Source: Hyphobacterium sp. SN044 (GTDB lineage: Bacteria; Pseudomonadota; Alphaproteobacteria; Caulobacterales; Maricaulaceae). From it: DNA of 64,000 nt. The notes below the pieces were generated by a model. The model searched no databases. It was not told the DNA's origin and saw only the letters and a program-made list of their open reading frames with translations. The position numbers and the translations under genes were made by a program. The stretch spans positions 124,001-188,000 of the forward strand of contig NZ_JAKKUV010000002.1 of the NCBI RefSeq assembly GCF_021864465.1, read 5' to 3'. Positions 1 to 10,756 of the stretch are shown here, piece after piece; positions within the stretch are counted from its first letter, which is position 1, and every line of letters starts with the position of its first letter.

Positions 1-86
1 CGGGTCGCATAGAAGTCGAGTGACCGCTGGAGGTCCCCGACCGGCAATTGCGGCGCGGCGGACTTGATATCCGTCAGATCCGCCAC
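1..86 (-). CDS. VOC/glyoxalase-superfamily protein, N-terminal fragment cut by window edge
   Basis: Only about 28 codons are visible before the window ends. They read MADLTDIKSAAPQLPVGDLQ and then RSLDFYA. The pattern P-x-L-P-V-x-D-L-x-R-S-L-x-F-Y is the usual first beta strand and helix of vicinal oxygen chelate proteins (glyoxalase, bleomycin-resistance and dioxygenase relatives). A GGAG motif lies about 7 bases before the GTG start at 86. The start is 12 bases after the stop of the upstream M28 peptidase gene, so the two probably share a transcript. The substrate cannot be told from this fragment. Confidence 0.6.
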   Translation of the reverse strand, partial: MADLTDIKSAAPQLPVGDLQRSLDFYAT

Positions 87-98
87 GCCGCTGCTCCG

Positions 99-1973
99 CT
101 ATTGCTCGCCGTTTTCGCCTGTATCGCTCTCGCCGGCCGCGCCGTCGCCGACATTCATCATGGCATCGCGAAGGGCGCGGAATTCATTGCCCTCATACCA
201 GTTCGGCCAGTCGCTGGAATTGGCGATGCGTTGACCAACTTCGCCCATCAGCCGGGCGTCGCGGGCGAGGGCCTCGAAGTCCCAGTCGTAGGAGAATTCG
301 TCGTCGAAGTTGTGATATGCGCGAGCCCGGTAGGCGCCGTCGATTTCCTCACCGAAGGCCGCCCCGTATTCGACGTGGGTCGAACCCCCGTCCGCGTAGA
401 GCATCGGCACGCCGAGCTTGGCCAGCGAGATGTGATCGGAACGGTAGAAATAGCCGGCGGCAGGATTGGGGTCCGGCGCAACGGTGCGGTCCTGTTCCGC
501 GGCGGCGTCTGCGAGGATGTCCTCGAGTTCCGACGAACCGTAGCCGATCACGACAACGTCGCTCGTCGGTCCGGTCGGCAGCATGCCGTCCATATTGATG
601 CCGCCCACGATCTGGTTCAGCGGCACGAGGGGGTTCTCGCCGAAATAGGCCGAGCCAAGCAGGCCCGATTCCTCGAGCGTGACGGCCACGAAGAGGGCGC
701 TGCGCTCTGCCGGGTTGGCGGCCATCATCTCGGCGATTTCCATCACTGCGGCCGTGCCGGTCGCATTGTCGACGGCACCGTTATAGATGCCGTCCGCGCT
801 GTTGAGCGTGACCGTTTCGCCGAGATGGTCCCAGTGCGCCATGTAGAGAACGTATTCGTCGGGCCGCTGCGTGCCCGGAACGACGCCGGCCACATTGCGG
901 GATTCCAGGCGATTGATCTCGGTGTCGAAGGCCGCATTGAGCACTGCGCCTTCCATCGGCACGGCTTCGAAGCCGCGCTCGTGTGCCGCTGCGGTCAGCG
1001 CATCGAAATCAAGACCCGTGGCTTCGAACAGACGCCGCGCAACATTTTCGGTGATCCAGCCTTCGAGCGCCGCCCGGTCGTTCGCCGTTTCGGTCTCGAG
1101 ATCGTACTGGGCGCCCTGCCAGGATCCGGCAACGACGTGCCAGCCATAGCTGGCCGGCTCGGTCTGGTGGATGATGATGGCGCCTTCGGCACCCTGACGC
1201 ATCGCCTCCTCGTACTTGTAGGTCCAGCGCCCGTAATAGGTCATGGCATTGCCGTTGAAGAGTTCCGGATCGCCAGTGGCGTAACCCGGGTCATTGACCA
1301 GGATGACGGCGGTGCGGCCTGTCATGTCGAGGCCTTCATAGTCGTTCCAGCCGTATTCCGGCGCGACGATGCCGTAACCGACGAAAACAAGGTCGGAGGC
1401 GTCGATCTCCTGGCGGCCATTCAGGCGCTTCGTCCAGAAGACCACGTCATTGCCCATTTCCAGACCCATGGCCTCGCCATCGACGGCGATGTCGAATTCG
1501 GCCGAGGCGGTATCAAGCGTGGCTTCCACGAGCGGCACGCGCTGGTAATAGCTTCCGTCGTCGCCGGCCGGTTCCAACCCCATGCGGGCGAACTCGTCGG
1601 CGATCCACTGACTCGCGGCGCGCCCTCCGGGCGTGGAGGGTGCGCGGCCGGCGAATTCGTCCGAGGCCAGCGTCTGGATGCGCCACGCCATGTCCGGCCC
1701 GCTGATCGCCAGCGCCGTGTCACAAGATGCAGGACGGGACGTGTCGGTGTTGGCCAATGCCTCATCGCTGAAGGGCATGGGCGGGTTGTCGCTGCCGCGG
1801 CCTTCGTAAAGCGCCGCACAGCTGCCATCGTCTGCCATTGCCATGTCGGTCGCGTCATTCATGGCCGCGTCGGCGGTTTCATCAGCCGCCGGGTCAACAT
1901 CGCCCACGGGTTCCGAACAGGCGGCGAGCGCCGCGCCGGTCATCAGCGCTGCGAGAAAGATACGGGTCGTCAT
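99..1973 (-). CDS. M28-family zinc metallopeptidase, predicted lipoprotein
   Basis: This 624-residue protein starts MTTRIFLAALMTG and reaches a lipobox (ALAAC) near residue 18, so it should be exported and lipid-anchored. An acidic, Asp/Ala-rich linker follows. The C-terminal half has M28 aminopeptidase features: AHWDHLG near 378 (zinc His and Asp), VDNATG near 398 (bridging Asp), TLEESGLLGS near 433 (catalytic Glu pair) and a later SDHISL segment (zinc His). The middle region resembles the protease-associated insert common in this family. The ATG at 1973 is chosen because GGGAGG lies about 8 bases upstream; a GTG 15 bases earlier overlaps that motif. The likely role is periplasmic peptide hydrolysis. 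It is divergent from the FG-GAP protein gene. Confidence 0.88.
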   Translation of the reverse strand: MTTRIFLAALMTGAALAACSEPVGDVDPAADETADAAMNDATDMAMADDGSCAALYEGRGSDNPPMPFSDEALANTDTSRPASCDTALAISGPDMAWRIQTLASDEFAGRAPSTPGGRAASQWIADEFARMGLEPAGDDGSYYQRVPLVEATLDTASAEFDIAVDGEAMGLEMGNDVVFWTKRLNGRQEIDASDLVFVGYGIVAPEYGWNDYEGLDMTGRTAVILVNDPGYATGDPELFNGNAMTYYGRWTYKYEEAMRQGAEGAIIIHQTEPASYGWHVVAGSWQGAQYDLETETANDRAALEGWITENVARRLFEATGLDFDALTAAAHERGFEAVPMEGAVLNAAFDTEINRLESRNVAGVVPGTQRPDEYVLYMAHWDHLGETVTLNSADGIYNGAVDNATGTAAVMEIAEMMAANPAERSALFVAVTLEESGLLGSAYFGENPLVPLNQIVGGINMDGMLPTGPTSDVVVIGYGSSELEDILADAAAEQDRTVAPDPNPAAGYFYRSDHISLAKLGVPMLYADGGSTHVEYGAAFGEEIDGAYRARAYHNFDDEFSYDWDFEALARDARLMGEVGQRIANSSDWPNWYEGNEFRALRDAMMNVGDGAAGESDTGENGEQ

Positions 1974-2147
1974 CGAATTGCCTCCCACCCCGCATTGCTG
2001 CGGTGGCCCTTTGTCAAACGTTCGGCGCTATCCTGCATTTCACCGGACGCGGCGCAACCGGTCTCGGTCCGGCAGCAGATTTCCGATTGTTTTCCTGCCC
2101 TTGATCGCTCAAGGTTGCATCAAGAGGTTGTGGGCTGGAAATCTGAA

Positions 2148-5100
2148 ATGATGCGTCTTTATGTTGCAAGCGTGCTGACCCTGTTGGGCAGCGCGGTCCT
2201 GACAGGTCCGGCAGCGGCGCTGGACCCGCCCGTCGCGCAGGATGATCATTTCGAGATGACGGAACAACAACCCTTGTCCGGCAATCTGTTCGTGGACAAC
2301 GGGAATGGGCCGGATACGGATCCGGATGGAGATGAATTTCACGTCAGATCAGTTCGTCACGTACGGTCAGAACAGATCGATGAACCCATTGATATTCAAC
2401 TGACGCGCATACCCGACAACACGAGTGGTCCGTTCGAGAGCTACGTCAGCTTTGATGCGCATCCGAACGGGGACTTCGATCTCTATCAACATCCGTCGTC
2501 AAACCTGCTTTCAGCCGGCGTAAGGGTCTACGGCCGTTTCCAGTACTATGTCAGCGAAATGCCGATTGCCGATTCAATCACGGCGCCTTTCGGAAGCAAT
2601 GTCGACTTCGGCTATAATGTCCAAGGCGTGCACGAACTCGGTGACGTCAACGGTGATGGCCGAGACGATATTGCTGTGCGCTATCAGGAGCCGATTTACC
2701 GCAGTTCGCCGCAGAGCCGTACGGCCGTGATTTTCAACAATGGCCGTTTCGACGCCGCGGAAGATTTTGACTTCGCATCGCTCAACGGGTCGAACGGATT
2801 CCGGATTTTTGCGCCCGGTTCCGGTGAATTTCGGGTCTTCAGCGTTGGCGACCTCGACGACGATGGTCACGCCGACATCTTCGTACAGCGGCAGGCCGAG
2901 TCTCGAATTCGATATGGCGCAAGTTCGAACCCTTCCGACTGGAGTTTGACCGATTCGGCAGCCCCCGGCGCTATCTTCGCGATCGTCGATAGTGCGCCCG
3001 GAGGGCAGCCAGGTGCTCCCGCCGCTGGAGCAGGCGATATCAATGGCGACGGATTCAACGACCTCGCAGTCGTTACGAGGCGGACCAGAGACGACAACAC
3101 AACGACGATGGTTTTGGTCATCGTCTACGGAACCGGCAGCCGGTGGATTGGCGAACTGGATCTGGCGGAGATCGACGGAACAAACGGAGCGCTAATCGAC
3201 CTCGAGAGCACCGCTTCTGCCTGGCCGATTTTCTGGCTCGACGACTTCAACGGTGACGGTCGCAGCGACCTTTATTTCGCACGGTCTCAGGAAGATATTC
3301 CCGATGGCAGGGAAGGGGCCGTGTATGTGTTGTTCGGCCAGCCAACCGATCTCCCGGGCAATATGACGCCGAGTTATTTCGACGGGTCGGGTGGAATGCG
3401 CATCGTGGGAGGAGGGCGAACCTACGCCGTTGGCTATTTTGCCCTTCCTGCGGGAGATATGAATGGCGACGGTCTGTCTGACATCGCGTTCAGCAATTAT
3501 ATTCGATCACCCTACGAGCCGGTGCGATTCAATGTGGTATTCGGTTCCGATACACCGCAGGCCAGCGGGAGTGTCGTAGTTTCCGACGCCGTAACAGCCG
3601 GAGGGTTCACGTTCTGGATTCAGGACGGCTACGTGAACTGGCCGCTGATCAACGCTGACATCGCCACCGATATCAACGGGGATGGCTACGACGATTTTCT
3701 TGTGTCCATGAACAGAGATATCGAAGAAGAACCAACCGATATCGTTATGGCCATCATGGGCAGGGATGACTGGTCCGGAACATACGAGCTGGCCGAGCTC
3801 CCTGCCGCAAGCACGTTGGCATTTTTCGGCTCACCGCGGCCTGGAGAAGAATCGTGTTCGGTAAGCCAAACGACCCCAATCGGTGACGTCGACTCGGACG
3901 GATTCCAAGATTTTGTCACCAGTGGGACCTGGTCAACCGACGCGTCTCGCGCCTGTGTGTTGTATGGGGGTATAGAGAATTTCGGCCGGCCACTCGACCT
4001 CTCTGTGCAAGAGGCAGAGGTATTTATCACGCTGACGGGGGAGAATTCGCCGCCAGTCGCGTCTGATGTTGTGCTTTCGACGCATGAAGATGCGATCGTT
4101 CAAGGCAGTGTTTTCAGTGTAACGGCTGATCCGGATCGCGATGACCGCGTATTCGTGTCCGCAATAGACAATGTTCGTTCGCGAGTTGACCGATGGTATG
4201 AACTACCGGCAGGCGGGCGTCTGCAGGTGACTTCGTCAGGTGCCATCATTTTTGATCCGGACGGCGATTTCCAGTCACTTCGCGTCGGGGAGCGATCCGA
4301 ACAAGCCGTTAGCTTCACGATCACCAGCACGGACGGATTCTCGGATCAGGGCACGCTCACACTGACCGTCAGCGGGCGCGATGGAATTGACCTTCGCCCG
4401 GATCTTTTCGTCGCGAGCCCCCAGTCGAACCTGAACGGCAATTTCTTTGCGGACAACGGAAACGGAAGCGACACCGCTGACGACACGCTTGTGCTGACGG
4501 GGATGGTGCTTGACGGACGGGCTAGGAGCCCCGGGACGCCCTATCTGTTGCAGAGCGGATCAACGATCCAGTTTGAGACCAATGGCAGTTTCCAATACAC
4601 GCCATCGCCTCAGCAAGCGATGCCGGGCGCGGTCGCCGAGACGTTTACCTATTCTGCCCGCGCGGCGAACGCATCGTCACAGACTACCGCATCGTTTGCG
4701 GTTCGCGGGATCTCGGACACCCGTCACACCATTTCGCTGACGGTGAGCGGACCGGCAGGAGCGGTCGCGCGTGTCCGTGAACCCGAGTTGCGCTGCTATG
4801 GAGACTGCACCTTCGAAGTGTTCGCGGGCACGTCGATTAGGATCTCTGCTGACACTTATCGAGCCAATGATGGCTTTTATGCCAGCCTTTCAGACTGGGG
4901 CGGCCGTTGTGACGGTGTCGTGATTCAGAATTGCCAGTTTATCGCGAACGCGTCACACGCCGTCTCCGCTCAGTTCAATTATACGTTATACGGCCCAACG
5001 TCGATCTATTCAGCCACCTTGCCGGGGGCTCGTTCCGGTGTCGTCGGTGGAAGTCCGATCACCGTGTTCGCGTCGGTCGCGAATGCCAATCGCAATACCG

Positions 5101-6380
5101 CATATGGTTGTTCCTTCGGTAGCAATTACGAGCCGCAGTTTTCCTACCAGGAAACCGACGCCGCCAATAACGCCGTCGGAGACGCAAACCCGTATTTCGA
5201 TATAGCGCCTGGCGCATCGCGCAGCTTCGTTCTGGCCTATTCGCCCCGCGTGGCGTTTTCTCCACGAGCGTTCTACCCCAGCGTTGTCTGCGGGAATGGA
5301 GTCGAAGCGGCACCGGCCCCCGGGGTAAACTCAATCTTCCTTTCTGCCTCGGAAACACCGACGCCCGATATTCTGTCGATTGCTGCGACTCCCTCTGGCG
5401 ATGGTGTGATCCGCATCCTGACGCCGGGCGGGCGACGCTTCATGAGCGCTGCGGCCGTGAATATCGGGGCCGGAGATGCTGCTCCTGATGGTGTTGACGG
5501 AGCTTTGGCCAACGAAGCGACCATTACCGTCACTGCGGACACGGGGGCGACCGTCCTGCCGCTTGATGTCACGGTTTGCGAGACCGGAAGTGACGGCCGC
5601 TGCCTTGAGCCGGCCGGTACAGAAGTCGTGACCCAGATCGGAGACAGCGCGAAGACGTTTGCGGTGTTCGTCCAGGCGTCATCCGATGCCGGAATTGCCT
5701 TCGACCCTGCCAACAGCCGGGTTTACCTGCGCTTCAGGGATGCTGGCGGCGTGGTACGCAGCGTGACTAGTGCCGCAGTGATCGCCCCGGCACCCGCCAA
5801 TGACTTCGAGGGCGCGGAAGGATTCTGGAGCCTTGGAATTGTCGGGCGCGACGAGACGGGAGCTCCCGCACATTCGAGCGCCTGGCTGCTGGCGCATTCA
5901 GATGGCCGCGCGTCCCTGATCCGCGGCGAAGACGTCACGACGCTGCGGTGGCAGATTGTCGGCAATGCCGTCCGGTTTATGGATGCGGACGGGGCGTTGG
6001 TCATGGAAGGGCGGCTCGAAGAGAGCCTGTCGCTCCGCCTGCTTTCCGCTTCCGGCGAGCGCATCAATGGTGTGCATTCCGGCTTGATGCGGCCTGCGCT
6101 GGATCTGAGCGAAGGGCACTATGTCCTGTCCGGCTCCGTGGCGCGCACGCTCACCGTGTCTGAGAGCGGCGAGATCCGATTTGCCGGCAGCGGTTGCGTG
6201 GTGTCCGCCGCGCCCGCGAACGACCGGATAGAGGCGTCGGTTTCTGGATGCGATCAGGCGGGCCGCGGCGAAATGATCGTGTTCGACCATGCTGACGCCG
6301 AGACAGGCGAAATCGCTCGCTCTCTGGCGATCATCACGGATGCTGGCGGATTTCGGGGACGGGTCGAGGTGGCGCAGTAA
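2148..6380 (+). CDS. Large secreted FG-GAP/cadherin-like repeat protein
   Basis: This protein of about 1410 residues starts MMRLYVASVLTLL and has a signal peptide ending near AAALD. Residues ~164-590 carry seven calcium-binding FG-GAP motifs of the type GDVNGDGRDD, GDLDDDGHAD, GDINGDGFND, DFNGDGRSD, GDMNGDGLSD, DINGDGYDD and GDVDSDGFQD, consistent with an integrin-alpha-like beta-propeller. Two segments (near 44 and 755) share an L-x-G-N-x-F-x-D-N-G-N-G-x-D-T pattern of cadherin-like tandem domains. A Cys-containing WGGRCDG...NCQF stretch near 920 resembles the divergent InlB B-repeat. The reading frame stays open far upstream, but that part is antisense to the peptidase gene, so the start is set at the signal peptide. 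It is probably a surface or extracellular adhesin; no sorting signal or secretion partner is visible. Confidence 0.85.
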   Translation: MMRLYVASVLTLLGSAVLTGPAAALDPPVAQDDHFEMTEQQPLSGNLFVDNGNGPDTDPDGDEFHVRSVRHVRSEQIDEPIDIQLTRIPDNTSGPFESYVSFDAHPNGDFDLYQHPSSNLLSAGVRVYGRFQYYVSEMPIADSITAPFGSNVDFGYNVQGVHELGDVNGDGRDDIAVRYQEPIYRSSPQSRTAVIFNNGRFDAAEDFDFASLNGSNGFRIFAPGSGEFRVFSVGDLDDDGHADIFVQRQAESRIRYGASSNPSDWSLTDSAAPGAIFAIVDSAPGGQPGAPAAGAGDINGDGFNDLAVVTRRTRDDNTTTMVLVIVYGTGSRWIGELDLAEIDGTNGALIDLESTASAWPIFWLDDFNGDGRSDLYFARSQEDIPDGREGAVYVLFGQPTDLPGNMTPSYFDGSGGMRIVGGGRTYAVGYFALPAGDMNGDGLSDIAFSNYIRSPYEPVRFNVVFGSDTPQASGSVVVSDAVTAGGFTFWIQDGYVNWPLINADIATDINGDGYDDFLVSMNRDIEEEPTDIVMAIMGRDDWSGTYELAELPAASTLAFFGSPRPGEESCSVSQTTPIGDVDSDGFQDFVTSGTWSTDASRACVLYGGIENFGRPLDLSVQEAEVFITLTGENSPPVASDVVLSTHEDAIVQGSVFSVTADPDRDDRVFVSAIDNVRSRVDRWYELPAGGRLQVTSSGAIIFDPDGDFQSLRVGERSEQAVSFTITSTDGFSDQGTLTLTVSGRDGIDLRPDLFVASPQSNLNGNFFADNGNGSDTADDTLVLTGMVLDGRARSPGTPYLLQSGSTIQFETNGSFQYTPSPQQAMPGAVAETFTYSARAANASSQTTASFAVRGISDTRHTISLTVSGPAGAVARVREPELRCYGDCTFEVFAGTSIRISADTYRANDGFYASLSDWGGRCDGVVIQNCQFIANASHAVSAQFNYTLYGPTSIYSATLPGARSGVVGGSPITVFASVANANRNTAYGCSFGSNYEPQFSYQETDAANNAVGDANPYFDIAPGASRSFVLAYSPRVAFSPRAFYPSVVCGNGVEAAPAPGVNSIFLSASETPTPDILSIAATPSGDGVIRILTPGGRRFMSAAAVNIGAGDAAPDGVDGALANEATITVTADTGATVLPLDVTVCETGSDGRCLEPAGTEVVTQIGDSAKTFAVFVQASSDAGIAFDPANSRVYLRFRDAGGVVRSVTSAAVIAPAPANDFEGAEGFWSLGIVGRDETGAPAHSSAWLLAHSDGRASLIRGEDVTTLRWQIVGNAVRFMDADGALVMEGRLEESLSLRLLSASGERINGVHSGLMRPALDLSEGHYVLSGSVARTLTVSESGEIRFAGSGCVVSAAPANDRIEASVSGCDQAGRGEMIVFDHADAETGEIARSLAIITDAGGFRGRVEVAQ

Positions 6381-6392
6381 GCGCCGCCTGTC

Positions 6393-6911
6393 CTAGCCCG
6401 TCGGCGCCTGGGCGGTCACCAGCGAGCACAGGTCCGACATGCGCCAACCCTCGGCCGTGTTGACGAAGCGGCACTCGATATAGTCGCGGCGGTGATAGCC
6501 GTAGGGCTGGTAGCCGGTTTCCGGAATCACCGGCACGGCGGGGCGGAGCTGGTCGTAGCGCGCCTGCGAATAGACAGCGATGGAACGCTGCGTTTCCGGC
6601 GTCGCGGAGGGCAGGTCGATCACGCAGAGCGGCGGGTCGGACAGGATGCCGAGCAAGGTGCCGCTGGTATAGCCTTGCGAACCCCACATGTGGCCGCTGG
6701 CATAGGGGTCTTCGGCGATCAGAGCGCTGCGGGCGGGGCCCTGCGCCGAGTTCCGGATCAGCGTCTGCCGGTCGCGCGCGACGATGGCCCGGAAAATCTC
6801 GAATTCCTGCGCGTTCGGAGCACGGCATTGCGGTTCGACCGGGCCGGACTCGGTGGTCGCGCATCCGGCAAGCGGAAGGAGGGCCAGGGCGGCGAGAACG
6901 GGCAGACGCAT
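6393..6911 (-). CDS. Hypothetical lipoprotein
   Basis: The 172-residue protein begins MRLPVLAALALLPLAGCATT, a clear lipoprotein signal with lipobox LAGC, so Cys17 should be lipidated. The mature part has several aromatic and Cys residues (PQCRAP, LCVIDLP, IECRFV, DLCSL) that could form periplasmic disulfides. I do not recognise a family. Its stop faces the stop of the FG-GAP protein gene 12 bases away, and it lies upstream of acs on the same strand, about 68 bases before the acs stop. The lipid anchoring is well supported; the function is unknown. Confidence 0.75.
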   Translation of the reverse strand: MRLPVLAALALLPLAGCATTESGPVEPQCRAPNAQEFEIFRAIVARDRQTLIRNSAQGPARSALIAEDPYASGHMWGSQGYTSGTLLGILSDPPLCVIDLPSATPETQRSIAVYSQARYDQLRPAVPVIPETGYQPYGYHRRDYIECRFVNTAEGWRMSDLCSLVTAQAPTG

Positions 6912-6979
6912 GGAACACTTCCTCTCGAGGTCAGAATGTCAGTATCGCCGCTTGGCGTGACGCCGCAAGGGCTTCGATG

Positions 6980-8929
<1,950 letters not shown>

Positions 8930-9084
8930 GGTCGGCGCTCCGAACGGTTCGCGAAGGGGCCGCAGGCTAGCGGGGTCGCCTGAACCCCGCAAACGCCGTT
9001 GATGCAAACAGTCATTTCGTGGAAGTTGCCTCCGCGTGCGGTGGTGCCAATGATGCGCGCGCATCAAGGAAGGACGACACAACG

Positions 9085-9444
9085 ATGAACGGACTCGAGG
9101 ATCTGACCCCGAAGCAGGTGGCTGACGGGCTGAAGGCCGGAACACTGCTTCTGATCGATGTGCGCGAACCGCGCGAATTCGCGATCGAGCGGATCCACGG
9201 GACGCTCAATCATCCGTTGTCGACGCTCGAACCCGCCGTCATGCCGGTCGATGGCAAGCGACGGGTCGTCCTGAGCTGCGCGGGCGGACGCCGTTCCGCC
9301 GTTGCGGCGATTCACTGCCAGGATGCCGGTGTGAAAGTCGATGCGCACATGGCCGGCGGGCTCGGAGCCTGGAAGGCGGCCGGACTTCCGGTCATCGCCG
9401 TTGACCCCGATACCGGCGAGATCATCGATACCGGAAAACTCTAG
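9085..9444 (+). CDS. Rhodanese-like sulfurtransferase domain protein
   Basis: A single-domain protein of 119 residues. It has the rhodanese opening DVREPREF and an active-site loop SCAGGRRS that supplies the persulfide-forming cysteine in a C-x-x-G-x-R context. It probably moves sulfane sulfur in the cytoplasm; the acceptor is unknown. The ATG is preceded by AAGGAAGGA. It sits between acs (divergent) and the histidine operon (downstream, same strand, about 100 bases away), with no sign that it belongs to either. Confidence 0.88.
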   Translation: MNGLEDLTPKQVADGLKAGTLLLIDVREPREFAIERIHGTLNHPLSTLEPAVMPVDGKRRVVLSCAGGRRSAVAAIHCQDAGVKVDAHMAGGLGAWKAAGLPVIAVDPDTGEIIDTGKL

Positions 9445-9493
9445 AAAAAACAGAAAGTAACGCCTCGCTGTCACCATCTGCACCCGCCCTCTT

Positions 9494-9511
9494 GTTTTAG
9501 CGTGCTAAAAC
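9494..9511. promoter_or_regulatory. Palindromic operator candidate of the histidine operon
   Basis: The sequence GTTTTAGCGTGCTAAAAC is a perfect inverted repeat of 8 bases with a 2-base centre. It lies 35 bases before the ATG of the TrpR-like regulator gene. It falls between a TTGTTT (-35-like, 9492-9497) and a TATATG (-10-like, 9514-9519) with 16 bases spacing. A protein bound here would block promoter access, and the adjacent TrpR-family gene is the natural candidate. No experimental operator is known to me for this protein, so the pairing is inference. Confidence 0.65.
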
Positions 9512-9545
9512 GTTATATGTCCGCTCCGAAGCAGGGAGCGGACCG

Positions 9546-9869
9546 ATGGCACCGATCAAGACCAATGACCCGAGGCAGCGCCGTATCGAGGACAGGGACG
9601 CCCTGTGCGATGCGCTGCTGCAGGTGAAGGATCGGGCGGAAGCCGAGCGTTTCCTGAAAGACCTCTGTACGCCGGGCGAGATCGAAGCGCTCGCGGAACG
9701 CTGGCGCGTCGTGCGTCTGCTCGATGCGGGCGGGAAGACCTATCGCCAGATCGCCGAGGAGACGGGGGCTTCAACCGCGACGGTCACGCGCGTTGCCCGC
9801 TTCCTGATGCAGGAACCGAATGAGGGCTACCGCCTGGTGCTCGACCGGCTCAAGGGAGCGAAGCGATGA
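9546..9869 (+). CDS. YerC/TrpR-family transcriptional regulator, probable histidine-operon repressor
   Basis: A 107-residue all-helical protein of the TrpR-related YerC/YecD family. Residues ~25-60 carry the conserved region LKDLCTPGEIEALAERWRVV, and ~70-90 the helix-turn-helix GKTYRQIAEETGASTATVTR. Relatives called HisR are predicted to control histidine genes in other proteobacteria. Here it is the first gene of the his operon, overlaps hisG by ATGA, and lies just downstream of a perfect palindrome, so autoregulation with histidine as corepressor is likely but unproven. A GGGAG ribosome site lies 8-9 bases before the ATG. Confidence 0.88.
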   Translation: MAPIKTNDPRQRRIEDRDALCDALLQVKDRAEAERFLKDLCTPGEIEALAERWRVVRLLDAGGKTYRQIAEETGASTATVTRVARFLMQEPNEGYRLVLDRLKGAKR

Positions 9870-10753
9870 GCGATACACGGCTCAAACTTGCGGTCCAGAA
9901 GTCGGGACGGCTTGCCGAGGGCGGGTTGAAGTTGCTGGAGCGCTCCGGCCTGCGCTTTGCCTATGGCCGGGATGCACTGCATCGCCGGGCGGAGAACATG
10001 CCGGTTGATCTGATGCTGGTTCGTGACGACGACATTCCGAGCTTCGTTGCCGGCGGCGCGTGCGACTACGGCATTGTCGGTGAGAACGTGCTCTACGAGA
10101 TGCAGGCCCGGTCGAGGCGCTATGGCGAGGTCGAGACCGTACTGAAACTCGGCTTTGCGAAATGCACGCTGAAGCTGGCGGCACCGAAGGACGGGGGCAT
10201 TCGTTCCGCCGGGGATTTAGCGGGAAAGTCGATCGCGACCTCCTATCCGGGCCTTACGAAAGCCTGGCTCGCCGAACGCGGCATCGAAGCGGAAGTCGTA
10301 GAAATGCGCGGATCGGTCGAGGTCGCGCCGCGGATGAAGATCGCTGATGCGATCTGCGATCTCGTTTCCTCCGGAGCGACGCTCGAGGCCAATGGCCTGG
10401 AAGCCTTCGAAACAGTCCTGGAAAGTGAAGCCGTTCTGATCCGCCGGCGGAATGGCCGCAATGGCGGGGTCGAAGCAACCGCAAAGCTGCTGATCCAGCG
10501 CGCGGAAGGCGTCATCGCTTCGGCGCAGACGAAATACATCCTGCTGAACGCACCGACCGACCGATTGGCCGAGATCAAGGCGATCCTGCCGGGGTCCGAC
10601 GCGCCGACCGTTGCCCAGATCGCGGGGCGCGACGATGTTGTGGCCGTGCACGCCGTCTGCCGCGAGCAAGTCTTCTGGGAAACGCTTGAGCGTCTGAAGA
10701 CGGCCGGTGCCCGCGCCATCCTCGTGCTTCCGATCGAAAAGATGATGGCCTGA
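9866..10753 (+). CDS. hisG: ATP phosphoribosyltransferase, long form
   Basis: This enzyme catalyses the first step of histidine synthesis, joining ATP and PRPP to phosphoribosyl-ATP. At 295 residues it is the long form: catalytic lobes (LAVQKSGRLAEG at the start, CDYGIVGENVL near 70, and a KIADAICDLVSSGATLEANGL segment near 155) plus a C-terminal ACT-like regulatory domain from about residue 220. The long form feeds back directly on histidine and needs no HisZ, and none is nearby. Many alphaproteobacteria use short HisG with HisZ, so this version stands out. The ATG overlaps the regulator stop and GGGAG precedes it. Confidence 0.96.
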   Translation: MSDTRLKLAVQKSGRLAEGGLKLLERSGLRFAYGRDALHRRAENMPVDLMLVRDDDIPSFVAGGACDYGIVGENVLYEMQARSRRYGEVETVLKLGFAKCTLKLAAPKDGGIRSAGDLAGKSIATSYPGLTKAWLAERGIEAEVVEMRGSVEVAPRMKIADAICDLVSSGATLEANGLEAFETVLESEAVLIRRRNGRNGGVEATAKLLIQRAEGVIASAQTKYILLNAPTDRLAEIKAILPGSDAPTVAQIAGRDDVVAVHAVCREQVFWETLERLKTAGARAILVLPIEKMMA

Positions 10754-10756
10754 ACC

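Noticed and set aside
48-2147. Open frame of about 700 codons in front of the FG-GAP protein, giving one 2110-residue protein
   Set aside because: It is fully antisense to the M28 peptidase gene, has no family features, and a clean signal peptide starts at 2148. The open frame is a by-product of high GC.
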